NCBI GenBank assembly: GCA_011364905.1
Contig: RDNZ01000005.1
Coordinates: 49,313 to 113,312, forward strand
From: Candidatus Thorarchaeota archaeon
Lineage (GTDB): Archaea; Asgardarchaeota; Thorarchaeia; Thorarchaeales; Thorarchaeaceae
Direction of reading: 5' to 3'
Length of the DNA stretch: 64,000 nucleotides
Under the pieces are notes generated by a model. That model had not been told where the DNA came from. It saw nothing but the letters and a program-made list of their open reading frames with translations, and did not search any database. Made by a program: the position numbers and the translations under genes. This document shows positions 18,153 through 26,874 of the stretch, one piece after another; the stretch's first letter is position 1; every line of letters begins with the position of its first letter.

Positions 18153-19394
18153 TTGGTAGAGCACACATCAAAGCTCATCAAGGGCAGTCTGAGTAATCTG
18201 TTAGAGGGAAAGACTATTGCCTTGGGCATCACAGGAAGTGTGGGAGCTGTAGAATGTGTAGCTCTTGCTCGAAAACTGATGAGACATGGAGCAGATGTAG
18301 TCACTGTTATGAGTCAAATGGCACAAACCATCATCCACCCTTATCTTATGGAGTGGGCAACAGGGAATAGAGTGATAACTGAACTAACGGGTCAGATTGA
18401 GCATGTGACCCTAGCAGGAAAACACAAGGACCATGTTGATCTCCTTCTGATTGCTCCTTCCACAGCCAACACAATTGGAAAGATTGCCAATGGCATAGAT
18501 GACACGCCAGTGACGACAACGGCATCGTCTGCCATTGGTGCTGGAATCCCAGTTATCATTGTGCCTGCCATGCATGAGTCGATGTATGACCATCCCGCAG
18601 TCATACGAAACATTGGTCGACTGAAAGAGATGGAAGTCACAGTAATTGCTCCACGCATGGAAGAAGCAAAGGCGAAAATTCCAGAAGTGGACACAATCAT
18701 AGAGCACGTCCTATTAGTATTGGGACCTAAAGATCTTCAAGGGAAGCATTTCGTTGTCACAGCTGGGCCGACAAGAGGGTGGGTGGATAGAGTACGGTTC
18801 ATCACAAATCCTTCAACTGGTAAGATGGGAATAGCTGTGGCTGAAGAACTCATTCGACATGGTGCTTCTGTGACTCTGGTTCTGGGTCCAACATCCGAAC
18901 AAGGTCCAGCCCTTGCAGAGATTCTTAGAGTGACGACCTCAAAGGAAATGCTTGACACTGTGATGTCACAACTCTTAGCTCGGAGGACAGATGGATTTGT
19001 GTCAGCAGCGGCAGTTTTGGACTATACACCATCCAAGAAAGAGGACGTCAAGCTGGCTTCTGGTTCAGAAAGTCTGACGGTAGAGCTTGTGCCCACAAAG
19101 AAAATCATAGAAGAGGCAAGAAAAGCTCACCATGATCTATTCATCGTGGGATTCAAGGTGGAGTCTGGAGTATCAGATGAAGAGCTTGCATCAAAATCAC
19201 GGGTGAAAATCGATGCGGGAATCTGTGACCTTGTGATTGCTAACGATGAACAAAGAAAAGGTGTAGCATTCGGTACGGACACCAACGCGGTTCTGATTGT
19301 CGGACCGCAAGGCTACACTAAAAGCATCAACCTAGCACCAAAGCGAGAGATTGCACGTCACATAGTCAGTGAAATCGTTGAAAGGATGAAGTGA
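18153..19394 (+). CDS. coaBC: Bifunctional phosphopantothenoylcysteine decarboxylase / phosphopantothenate--cysteine ligase
   Basis: A 413-residue CoaBC (Dfp). N-terminal flavin-dependent decarboxylase (about 15-190): GITGSVGAVE, APSTANTIGKIANGI, and PAMHESMYDHP with the catalytic His. C-terminal CTP-dependent ligase (about 200-413): VTAGPTRGWVDRVRFITNPSTGKMG, SAAAVLDYTP, and the GFKVE and ANDEQR motifs. Adding cysteine then decarboxylating gives 4'-phosphopantetheine. TTG 18153 follows GGGTGA, which overlaps the previous stop, so it is the fourth gene of the operon. The minus-strand Roadblock gene converges on its end. Confidence 0.95.
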   Translation: MVEHTSKLIKGSLSNLLEGKTIALGITGSVGAVECVALARKLMRHGADVVTVMSQMAQTIIHPYLMEWATGNRVITELTGQIEHVTLAGKHKDHVDLLLIAPSTANTIGKIANGIDDTPVTTTASSAIGAGIPVIIVPAMHESMYDHPAVIRNIGRLKEMEVTVIAPRMEEAKAKIPEVDTIIEHVLLVLGPKDLQGKHFVVTAGPTRGWVDRVRFITNPSTGKMGIAVAEELIRHGASVTLVLGPTSEQGPALAEILRVTTSKEMLDTVMSQLLARRTDGFVSAAAVLDYTPSKKEDVKLASGSESLTVELVPTKKIIEEARKAHHDLFIVGFKVESGVSDEELASKSRVKIDAGICDLVIANDEQRKGVAFGTDTNAVLIVGPQGYTKSINLAPKREIARHIVSEIVERMK

Positions 19395-19404
19395 AAACCG
19401 ACAT

Positions 19405-19767
19405 TCAGAGTATCTCTAGAAGAGACTCGGCCATTCTTCTCATGTCAACAAAAATCAGTCCGATCTGAGCGTCAGATTTTGCCAGGACCAAGAAAAGAGC
19501 GTTCTCTCCAACTGAAGTCAACAGGGTGTATCCTCTGTCGCTTTTGACATAAATTTCTATCAAGTTGCCGCGGTCCAACTCATTTGCAGCCTTCTCGCCC
19601 AGAGATAGCAGCGCCGCACTTATCGCCGCAACTCTCTCTTGTTCTGCTTCCGGGAGTGCGGATGAAATCATCAAGCCATCAGCTGAAACGAGAGCCGCGC
19701 CTTCCACCCCTGGTACTGTTTCAAAATCACGAATTATTTTGTTGATGTTGTCCACACGACCAGACAT
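19405..19767 (-). CDS. Roadblock/LC7 domain protein
   Basis: A 120-residue single-domain Roadblock/LC7 protein: helix 1 IRDFETVPGVEGAALVSADGLMISSALPE, then VAAISAALLSLGEKAANEL, the GYTLLTSVGENALFLVLAK strands and a final helix. Such proteins dimerise and act as platforms or regulators for small GTPases (MglB, Ragulator, dynein light chain). MglA-like and Rab-like GTPases in the window are candidate partners. ATG 19767 is preceded by GAGGGTG at good spacing; the frame opens six codons earlier. Confidence 0.85.
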   Translation of the reverse strand: MSGRVDNINKIIRDFETVPGVEGAALVSADGLMISSALPEAEQERVAAISAALLSLGEKAANELDRGNLIEIYVKSDRGYTLLTSVGENALFLVLAKSDAQIGLIFVDMRRMAESLLEIL

Positions 19768-19869
19768 TCTTGCACCCTCTGGCAATCCAAACAGGCGTTA
19801 GTCAGTGGCCATTCTATAATAACTTATTGCATTACTAGGTTTCTCGGCCTTCTGGGTGCCTTACCTGGA

Positions 19870-22800
19870 CTAAATGCCGAAGTACTCCTTTACATCAGAC
19901 TTGCTGTCCTTTTTTCGTTGCTCAGCTTCCTTCTTCTTTTCCTGAGGGGTCTTGCCACGTTTCCAGGATATATTGTCACCCCGCCTTTTCTTCCAGTATA
20001 GCCAACCACCTACTATAATGGCAGCGCCGCCTCCTATAATTCCAATCAATAGGATTGGGAAGGGTCTGATGAGCATGAACTGTTCTAGTGTGAGAGTGAG
20101 GGTGTCATATCCTGCCTTGGAAGCAACTATGTGGATATCGAAGTCACCAATATTGTTCCTCGTCCAAGCACCATTTAGGGTAACAGTATAGTACCCACCG
20201 CCGGCATCAGAAGTGCTAGTTTGACTGGAGTTAATCAGCACAGACAGACTTGCTGAGTCTATTCCATTGCCGACAAGGTCAGTCAGCCTAAAGCGAATTG
20301 TAACCTGATCTCCAGCCCAAATTATCCTTTGACTGAGCGAGATTTCATTAAGCGTTATTGATGGGTATTCAGCCCATGTGATTGCATTCTCAATGGTGTG
20401 GACCTGTTCTACTCCGGTTGGTGATGTTGTCGTGAGTGCTAGTTTTCCTGAACCGATAACGCCAGCGACAACGATAGGATTTAGTCCGTCAGTCGCAATA
20501 ACAGAGAAATTAGCCCACACTGACGAAAAGTGGCCAGCAAAATCAACGGTTGAATTCAGCATGTTCGGAGAACTCAACAACGGATGAGATGAGTCTTCGA
20601 TTGTAATAGATGTTCCAGATCCTACTGACTGATAGATAATCGGCCACGGAAGCCAGTCAATTGGTTCCGTCACCCCTAATATTACTAAGACGCCACCATT
20701 TTCTATGAAAGACTTCAGTTGATTGCTGGTTGATGCAAGATTCGAACCAAGGTTGGACAATGTACCAGGTTCAATAAGTACTACCTTCCTCAGCGGGAGA
20801 AGCTGAACGAACTCAGTGTAGTTCGTGGATTCATAGTATCTAAAGTCAGCGCCTAAAGAGGACAATGAAGAGGGGAGATAGGATGAAGCACCAAGGGCTG
20901 CAATCCAACGAATGCCATGTCCTGGAACATGGGAGCCGAATCCTGTTTCTAGAGGATTAACAGAATCAATGTAGGGAGATGAAGTGGGTTCAAAGAGTCT
21001 AATGGATGGATCACCAAAGAGAACTTGTTGATTGGCATAGTCACGAGGGTCTCGCCCAAGAGGGTCTGAGTAGTCTATTGAGGTAAGAGCAAGACCAGAA
21101 GAGAGCGCCTCTGCCACCGTTGATCCCCCACAGAGAGACTCCGTGAGAAGAACTGAAAGCATCCCTGCGGGTTGGAAATAGACTGTCCGTGGCGATGCAG
21201 TAACTGCAACAGCTCCATGCTCCATGAGCATGAGGGGCATTTGTGTCCCGCCCAGGAGACACGCAGTCAGAATCACGATTGGACTGCCAATGTTGCCTAC
21301 TGCAGCATCCAAGTCATGGGAAGATTTGATGACATGATTAACAACATCTGGAAAAGCTACCGGATTTACCAGTAGATTCGCATCTGAGGGACTTTCTCTA
21401 ACCTCTAAGCTGTCCTCAAATCCATAAGGTGCGTCAACACTTCTCATTGAGAAATAACCCACGCCATTTGGGCGGTCAGGCGGGTCTCGTGGTAGCTCTG
21501 TCAAGGTTCCGTGTGTACTGAGTGACCAGAAAGCCACCTGACTGCCAAGGGTTTCAAAGACCTCGTTTTGTCCAACATGACTTTCAATTGAGAAGCCGAG
21601 GTCCTCAAGAGGGCCTGTTGTGTCTTCAATCTGAAACAGAACGTGAGAGCCATAATTGTTGTCGACAAAAGTTGCACCATCAGTATATGCATACATACTC
21701 ACCAGAGACGTGTCTGCATGGTCAGCCTCCAGAAACAGGAACCGATGGAGAAGGCCTCTGTTAATGAGAATGGAAGCCATAGTTGGCGATGCCGCGGGAA
21801 TTCTTCCCGGGTTGAAATGGCTCTGAAGTGACCTATCGAAACTCAACGGAACCAACGAATCTGGAGAAACAACAACAACAGGTTGAGAGGACGAGGAATT
21901 GTAAGCGCCTCTGGATGTGAGGAATGTTTCAAACTGCGCTTCGGAAGCCATCATTGAGAACTTATTTGGAATGCGTTCGTCATACCACCCGTTTTCAGCC
22001 CTGTTCTCATATTTGTGGATGACATAGATGTTATTTATCTCAGGACCAATTAGGTATGGAGCCCATGTTTCTTCAGCTCGTGTCGTGAGCACATTTGTGG
22101 TGCCGCACAGAGAGAATACAGGGCTACCATGTGCAGCTGCTGAGAATGCTGCAGGAGCGAAGAACTCGCTTCCATTACCCACGGGAACAGTGACAACAAT
22201 ATCCTGAGAACCTGAAAGGGATTTAATCAACGAAGTCACATCAGAGTGGTTCTGTATGTTGTAGAGTGCGCCGTGCGTTTCTAGCAGGGTTGAAAGTCCG
22301 GCCCCCTGCTGATTGTATGGATCGACAAGATAGATATCATTCACACCAAGCCGATTGAGTGCCCATTCTGTATCAGTGGGAATCTCGTCCTCAAGCACGT
22401 AGAGGAGAGGACAATTGAGGAGGGAGGCCAGTACTGCTGCGTTAGCCGCAGACTCCATGTATGCTTGGAGGTCTGCGGGTATTCGAGATATCTCCCATGA
22501 GAGGTTGATGTTGTTTTGTTCCTCACTTGCATCCATCCAAGCGGCAATAATTGTCCAATCACCTGCCATCGGGTATGGTAAGTTTACCACCTCATGTCCA
22601 GGATTCGACAAGATACTCCCCGCAGGAGCCCACATGACAAGTCGACCATTGGGATCTACAAGAGCCAAGTTAAGGTCGGTGGCCGCATTATCCCAGAGAA
22701 GAGAAACATTGAACCATTTCGCATTTGTCGGGACATTGACCGTCTGTCTGTACCCCGGATGAGAAATAACCTCATTGACCATGGTCGTAGTGGTGTCAGT

Positions 22801-23673
22801 GTCGCTAGTTATATTCATGGTCCAAGTTCCGTCAACTGTCTTTGGCAACCAGAAATTCAGAGGTACGGGGGTCACAACATAGCCCACCTGTCGGGAGAAG
22901 TAGACCTGATTAAACACTGAGTAATCTACCACTTCTCCATTGGGATCTATTAGTTCATGTGTCAATAATTCATTTCCAGTCCAATTGAATCGACCTTCTA
23001 TCCAACCAGCCCAAGTAGGAGGAGTGAAGGTGATGCTTGAAGGAGCGCCATATGTAACAGTGCCTCCAAACTCTGATACCTCAGATGGTTGATTCTGAAA
23101 TGTGTGAGAAGCGCTTCCTGTAATCAATGCAGGAGTGTTGAAATCCTCCTTTAGAAGTGCGACCACTGCTGTCGCACTAGTACTCCATCCATTCAAAGCA
23201 AGCAAGGATGCAATACTCGTAGCTGAATCACCAGTAATCCGAGGATAAATTTTGGCGCCAGTCTCATGCTGGAGTTGAGTCAGATAGCTCTCAGAGAAAT
23301 CTCCAATTGCGACAGCTTGCGTGATCCCATTATTGCGTCCAAGATACCCAGACCAGTCATCCAAGAGCCAATGTTCACTATCTGAACCATCGCTATAGAT
23401 GAGTGGCGATATAAACTGCGTGTCATTGAAGTAAAAAACTGATGTAGGAACTGCAGCCATGTAGGCGAACTCATCAACATATGAGGTTGGATCTGGTGCG
23501 ACAAATGCGACCCGCGAAAGAGGAATTTGATTTGCTGCAAGGTCACTCGGAACAAAATCATTCACTTTGGAGTCTAGTCCAGAGTTAATGAAAGTGGTTG
23601 TTATTGGAGCCATAGCACCCAGCATTAATACCACAAATAGAACAGAGAGTGTTTTGTTCTTGGATTTGACCAT
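19870..23673 (-). CDS. Large membrane-anchored C25/gingipain-like (caspase-fold) peptidase
   Basis: A 1,267-residue exported protein. An N-terminal hydrophobic signal (LSVLFVVLMLGAMAPI) is followed by a long extracellular part with many N-x-S/T sites, beta-rich pre-peptidase-like segments (DPNG repeats near 270 and 370), then a C25-type domain: STHG (His721) and, after a VIL strand, TACLLGG (Cys805), followed by HGAVAVTASPRTV and LFGDPSIRLFEP. This His-Cys dyad order and the FGDP element match gingipain-like peptidases, relatives of caspases. After it come an Ig-like domain, one transmembrane helix (PILLIGIIGGGAAIIVGGWLY) and a Lys-rich cytoplasmic tail. ATG 23673 chosen over 23745 because it leads straight into the signal peptide and has GGAGTG upstream. 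Confidence 0.7.
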   Translation of the reverse strand: MVKSKNKTLSVLFVVLMLGAMAPITTTFINSGLDSKVNDFVPSDLAANQIPLSRVAFVAPDPTSYVDEFAYMAAVPTSVFYFNDTQFISPLIYSDGSDSEHWLLDDWSGYLGRNNGITQAVAIGDFSESYLTQLQHETGAKIYPRITGDSATSIASLLALNGWSTSATAVVALLKEDFNTPALITGSASHTFQNQPSEVSEFGGTVTYGAPSSITFTPPTWAGWIEGRFNWTGNELLTHELIDPNGEVVDYSVFNQVYFSRQVGYVVTPVPLNFWLPKTVDGTWTMNITSDTDTTTTMVNEVISHPGYRQTVNVPTNAKWFNVSLLWDNAATDLNLALVDPNGRLVMWAPAGSILSNPGHEVVNLPYPMAGDWTIIAAWMDASEEQNNINLSWEISRIPADLQAYMESAANAAVLASLLNCPLLYVLEDEIPTDTEWALNRLGVNDIYLVDPYNQQGAGLSTLLETHGALYNIQNHSDVTSLIKSLSGSQDIVVTVPVGNGSEFFAPAAFSAAAHGSPVFSLCGTTNVLTTRAEETWAPYLIGPEINNIYVIHKYENRAENGWYDERIPNKFSMMASEAQFETFLTSRGAYNSSSSQPVVVVSPDSLVPLSFDRSLQSHFNPGRIPAASPTMASILINRGLLHRFLFLEADHADTSLVSMYAYTDGATFVDNNYGSHVLFQIEDTTGPLEDLGFSIESHVGQNEVFETLGSQVAFWSLSTHGTLTELPRDPPDRPNGVGYFSMRSVDAPYGFEDSLEVRESPSDANLLVNPVAFPDVVNHVIKSSHDLDAAVGNIGSPIVILTACLLGGTQMPLMLMEHGAVAVTASPRTVYFQPAGMLSVLLTESLCGGSTVAEALSSGLALTSIDYSDPLGRDPRDYANQQVLFGDPSIRLFEPTSSPYIDSVNPLETGFGSHVPGHGIRWIAALGASSYLPSSLSSLGADFRYYESTNYTEFVQLLPLRKVVLIEPGTLSNLGSNLASTSNQLKSFIENGGVLVILGVTEPIDWLPWPIIYQSVGSGTSITIEDSSHPLLSSPNMLNSTVDFAGHFSSVWANFSVIATDGLNPIVVAGVIGSGKLALTTTSPTGVEQVHTIENAITWAEYPSITLNEISLSQRIIWAGDQVTIRFRLTDLVGNGIDSASLSVLINSSQTSTSDAGGGYYTVTLNGAWTRNNIGDFDIHIVASKAGYDTLTLTLEQFMLIRPFPILLIGIIGGGAAIIVGGWLYWKKRRGDNISWKRGKTPQEKKKEAEQRKKDSKSDVKEYFGI

Positions 23674-23771
23674 ACGGGACGCACTCCGGTAGAATTCAAC
23701 AAGACGAAGAATTCTATGTAAATAGAGTTTTCCTGTTGGGAACACAGATTCTAACTTAACCCGCGAGACCT

Positions 23772-24635
23772 CTATTCATCATCTTGAAACTCAAGAAGGT
23801 CCTCATCAAAATCATCATCGCCATCTTCATCAGATTCATCTTCTTCGGGCAATGCATCAATCAGCTCATCAATCACCCTTCGAAGCCTACGGCGAGTACT
23901 TTTGGGAACATCCCACATTTTTTGCTCTGCGCGCTCAAGTACTTCGCGAGCTATATCAAAAATCTCAGATTCGTAGTAGTTTTGTGCAGCCTCTACAAAG
24001 AATTCTGCCGCCTTCTTTTGATTTCCTTTAGTTTCAGCAATATCACCAAGAAGCGAGAGAGCATCAGCCACTCCGGACTTGTCATCAATCTCACGATAGA
24101 CTTTCAAGGCTTTCTTGATTGTAGTTTCAGCAGTAGTCCAATCCTCCTTGTCAACGTAAGCGGCTCCCATGTCCATTATTACACTCGCAACACCTTGATC
24201 GTTTTTGAGCGAGCCGTAAGCACGTTGCGCTTTTTTGAAATAGTCCATGGCAGTATCAAAGCTCCCTTGACCCAGACTTGCCAATGCTAATCCATAAATC
24301 GCATCGGCAGCACCACTGGAGTTAGAAGATTTCTCAAACATGTCTTTTGCAGATTCTAGAGTTGAAATTGCTCCATCCCACTGCTCCAAATTAATCTGAG
24401 CCACACCTAAGTTGTACATCGTGTCGCAGATACCTGTTTCATCTTTCATTTCTTTGTAAATTTTCAAAGAGTCTTCAAAGCACTTGTGAGCCTCTTCAAA
24501 TTCAGCGACAGCCATGTAAAGATTACCAACAGCATTGAACATCTTTGCAGCAGTATCCTTGTCACCAGCCTCAAGTGCAGCATTAGCTTGCTCCAAGACT
24601 TCAGCCGGGTCCATATCTTCAATGTCATCACTCAT
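23772..24635 (-). CDS. TPR protein with an acidic tail
   Basis: A 287-residue soluble tetratricopeptide protein. About six helical-pair repeats of the NLGVAQINLEQWDGAISTLE type span residues 10-215, resembling LGN/Rapsyn and SNAP-like TPR scaffolds; then a basic helix (STRRRLRRVID) and an extremely acidic tail of Asp/Glu over the last 35 residues. Likely a protein-binding scaffold. ATG 24635 has AGGTGA 5 nt upstream. It sits 98 bases upstream of the C25-like gene on the same strand and may be co-transcribed. Confidence 0.75.
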   Translation of the reverse strand: MSDDIEDMDPAEVLEQANAALEAGDKDTAAKMFNAVGNLYMAVAEFEEAHKCFEDSLKIYKEMKDETGICDTMYNLGVAQINLEQWDGAISTLESAKDMFEKSSNSSGAADAIYGLALASLGQGSFDTAMDYFKKAQRAYGSLKNDQGVASVIMDMGAAYVDKEDWTTAETTIKKALKVYREIDDKSGVADALSLLGDIAETKGNQKKAAEFFVEAAQNYYESEIFDIAREVLERAEQKMWDVPKSTRRRLRRVIDELIDALPEEDESDEDGDDDFDEDLLEFQDDE

Positions 24636-24760
24636 TTGGCTCACCTGCAAATATCAACGATGGCGGCCTATATCGCTTTTGATTCTTTCTGAACGACCTC
24701 TTCTAGTTACTAAGTGTTTCCAAAGAGAGCGCGCACCTGATAATAAAGCGGAGTTCGTGA

Positions 24761-25462
24761 CTAGTGAGGCATGAGTAGTACCGGATTCTCAAGAAGTGGC
24801 CTGACACTATCCTTAACGATAAACTGCTCGTCACCTACTTGGACCTCCAAGAGCTTACGGAGTTCAAATCTGCGAAGATAGCCGACGGCTTGATCTCTTT
24901 CTAGGTTTAAGTCCTTCATCATTTTGCTAAGACCCTTCTTATCGCCGCTGAATTCAGCAAATTTACTGAAGACCGAGCTCCATTGCATCATTACAAGATA
25001 CAAGAGTGTTCGAAGCATACTATCCACATTTTCTCCAGTCTTAGCTGACACAGGAAAAACTGGAAGACCTGCAAGGAAACGAAGGTTCTTTCGCAGTTGA
25101 TCAATTGGTCTGGATTCTGAGAGGTCCTGTTTGTTCGCAGCCACCACACAAGGGACTCCTGGGAGGAAAAACGCAATCTCCCGGAAGAATAGCTTTGCCC
25201 TAGCATCTGACTCTGGATCAACTGAGTCTACCACAAAGATAATGCCGTCTGCGCCTGCGCTTAGAATCTTTCGCATTGTTCGAAACCGTAACAGCCCGGG
25301 AGTACCGAACATGAAGACATTCAAGCCATCTACATTAGCTAGACCATGGTCCATCGCAATTGTAGTACCCCTGCGTTCCACATTGATGCAGGCACCATTG
25401 GTGATGTGATGAATCATCAGGCTTTTTCCAGCTTCATATGGACCTGTCACGACTATCTTCAT
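24761..25462 (-). CDS. Small GTPase with a C-terminal winged-helix-like part
   Basis: A 233-residue protein. Residues 1-160 are a Ras-superfamily G domain: G1 GPYEAGKS, a switch region RGTTIAMDHG, G3 FGTPGLLRFR (Gly-Thr-Pro-Gly rather than the usual DxxG), G4 NKQD, G5-like VSAKTGEN. The remaining 70 residues (LSKMMKDLNLERDQAVGYLRRFELRKLLEVQ) look like a winged helix. The missing Asp in G3 suggests altered Mg2+ coordination. Starts at ATG 25462; monocistronic, with 3' end about 125 bases from the TPR gene start. Confidence 0.75.
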   Translation of the reverse strand: MKIVVTGPYEAGKSLMIHHITNGACINVERRGTTIAMDHGLANVDGLNVFMFGTPGLLRFRTMRKILSAGADGIIFVVDSVDPESDARAKLFFREIAFFLPGVPCVVAANKQDLSESRPIDQLRKNLRFLAGLPVFPVSAKTGENVDSMLRTLLYLVMMQWSSVFSKFAEFSGDKKGLSKMMKDLNLERDQAVGYLRRFELRKLLEVQVGDEQFIVKDSVRPLLENPVLLMPH

Positions 25463-25639
25463 TCGACCACCAAACTCTGAATTCGAATCACTGTGTTTCC
25501 AATATTCTGATGCTCATTATAAGGTTTGTAGTGCTATTATCGTTAATGCTTCTTCAGGCGCCACCTATAAAGAATGCATTTCTAAGGCACCCAGATTGCA
25601 CAATTTGGAAGAATTGGTTTGTGAGGAGAGACCGGCCGC

Positions 25640-25706
25640 TCGCGACGGCAATCCTCAAACACGGGCTCCAACGGATTTACCGATGTTCTCATGGGAAATC
25701 GGTCTC
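25640..25706 (-). promoter_or_regulatory. Candidate SECIS-like hairpin at the end of selD
   Basis: On the minus strand, ATGA (25692-25689, including the stop TGA) is followed by 10 nt, an AAA, and a GA 32 nt after the ATGA. The 10 nt pair with the sequence before the GA (nine pairs including three G-U, one mismatch), leaving AAA on the 5' side of a 12-nt apical loop, the layout of a eukaryote-type SECIS. A basal stem is weak, and a competing perfect stem ACCGAT/ATCGGT (25702-25678) overlaps. Archaeal SECIS elements are usually in the 3' UTR, so the place is right, but the identity is speculative. Confidence 0.3.
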
Positions 25707-26723
25707 AATGAACTGAACCTCTTGTGCAAGTCTTGCACAAGGTGATCCTTTAGCTTCCACAACTTTGCCAATAGTCCAGCAGGGCAGATTCTTCTTTGCT
25801 AGGAAATTTCGAAACTCATCTGCCTTACTTGAATCCAAGAACACAAGCATTCCACCTGCAGTTTCAGACCCAAATCCAGACGAGAGTTTATGTCCAAAGA
25901 ACTCTGCAAGTCGGAGGGTTCCCCGAATTACAGGGATTTGATCAATGACAACATCAACTCCGCTGAGAAAACTGACATTTCCAGCATGTCCAAGTAGGCC
26001 AAAACCTGTTACATCAGTTGCAGCATGGACTCCAACTTCTTGCATTGCTTGTGCAACTTCAAGATTGCTGAATGTCATTAGTCGAACTGCATTATCCTGC
26101 ATATTCTTCAGGTCTGCTTCATCGAACTTGGACAAGAGGACATCGCGTTTCTCATCCTTGAGGTCTCTATAGGATCTCATTGCTGGTTGGATACCCAATG
26201 GTTTTGTTAGAAGAACTACATCACCTGCTTTTGCACCATGTGAATATACAATATCACGAGGATGTGCAGTACCCAGAGCAATCCCTCCGAAGACCGGAAC
26301 AGGATTTTTGATTGTCTGACCACCAGCGAGTTTTGCATCATGTCTTTCCATGAAATTCTTCATGCCCGTGAGAACACCAACAACAATCTCCTCGGGTAAA
26401 TCCTTGGGATAAGCAAGAAATGCTTGAAGTGATAGGAGCTTGGTAGCACCCATCGCAAAGACATCATTGGTAGCATTGCAAGCGACAATCTCCCCTTGTA
26501 TCTGAGGGTCATCATGTATAGGTGTGAAGATATCCACATTTTCTACAATTGCTACATCATCGTTGATAATGCGGATCACAGCATCGTCGCCAATTTCCTC
26601 AGTTGTGCATTCACCTAGAGGAAGTAGATTAGCTGTTTGTAGAAGGTGAGTGAGATCCTCCTGCTTGACCTTGCAGCTTCAGCCGTGAGAAGTTACCATT
26701 GCAGTCAAACGCACATCAGGCAC
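25689..26723 (-). CDS. selD: Selenophosphate synthetase, selenoprotein with in-frame TGA (Sec15)
   Basis: SelD makes selenophosphate from selenide and ATP for Sec-tRNA synthesis. From the first downstream ATG-like start (26579) the frame lacks the catalytic N-terminus. Reading upstream in the same frame gives VRLTAMVTSHG-TGA-SCKVKQEDL, which lines up with the SelD N-terminus (RLTQYSHGAGCGCK in E. coli): the TGA at 26681-26679 falls on the catalytic Cys position, followed by Cys17 and the essential Lys18. The frame remains open to GTG 26723, just after an in-frame TAA, with GGAGG upstream; 344 residues total, normal for SelD. Later motifs (GDDAV, NDVFAMGA, GGQTI, DVTGFGLLGH) are intact. Conventional gene calling would wrongly truncate it. 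Confidence 0.9.
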
Positions 26724-26874
26724 TTAGTGACTCATCCTCCTGTTCTGTTTTAGGCATTGCAGCCTCGTCCATGTTTAGTGATAGCCTGTAATAAGATTCT
26801 GGGTCAAGTTCACTTCACAAGCCTTATAGCCATGCCAACGAAGCGATGCGTCATTATAGGAGCGTGCATACTAG

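Noticed and set aside
25438..25716. Plus-strand 92-residue frame across the end of selD
   Set aside because: It overlaps the GTPase start and selD end, has no ribosome site or recognisable domain.
25689..26579. selD as an N-terminally truncated or pseudogene SelD
   Set aside because: The missing N-terminus is present upstream in the same frame, interrupted only by a TGA exactly at the catalytic Cys position, and the rest of the protein is intact; Sec decoding explains it better than decay.
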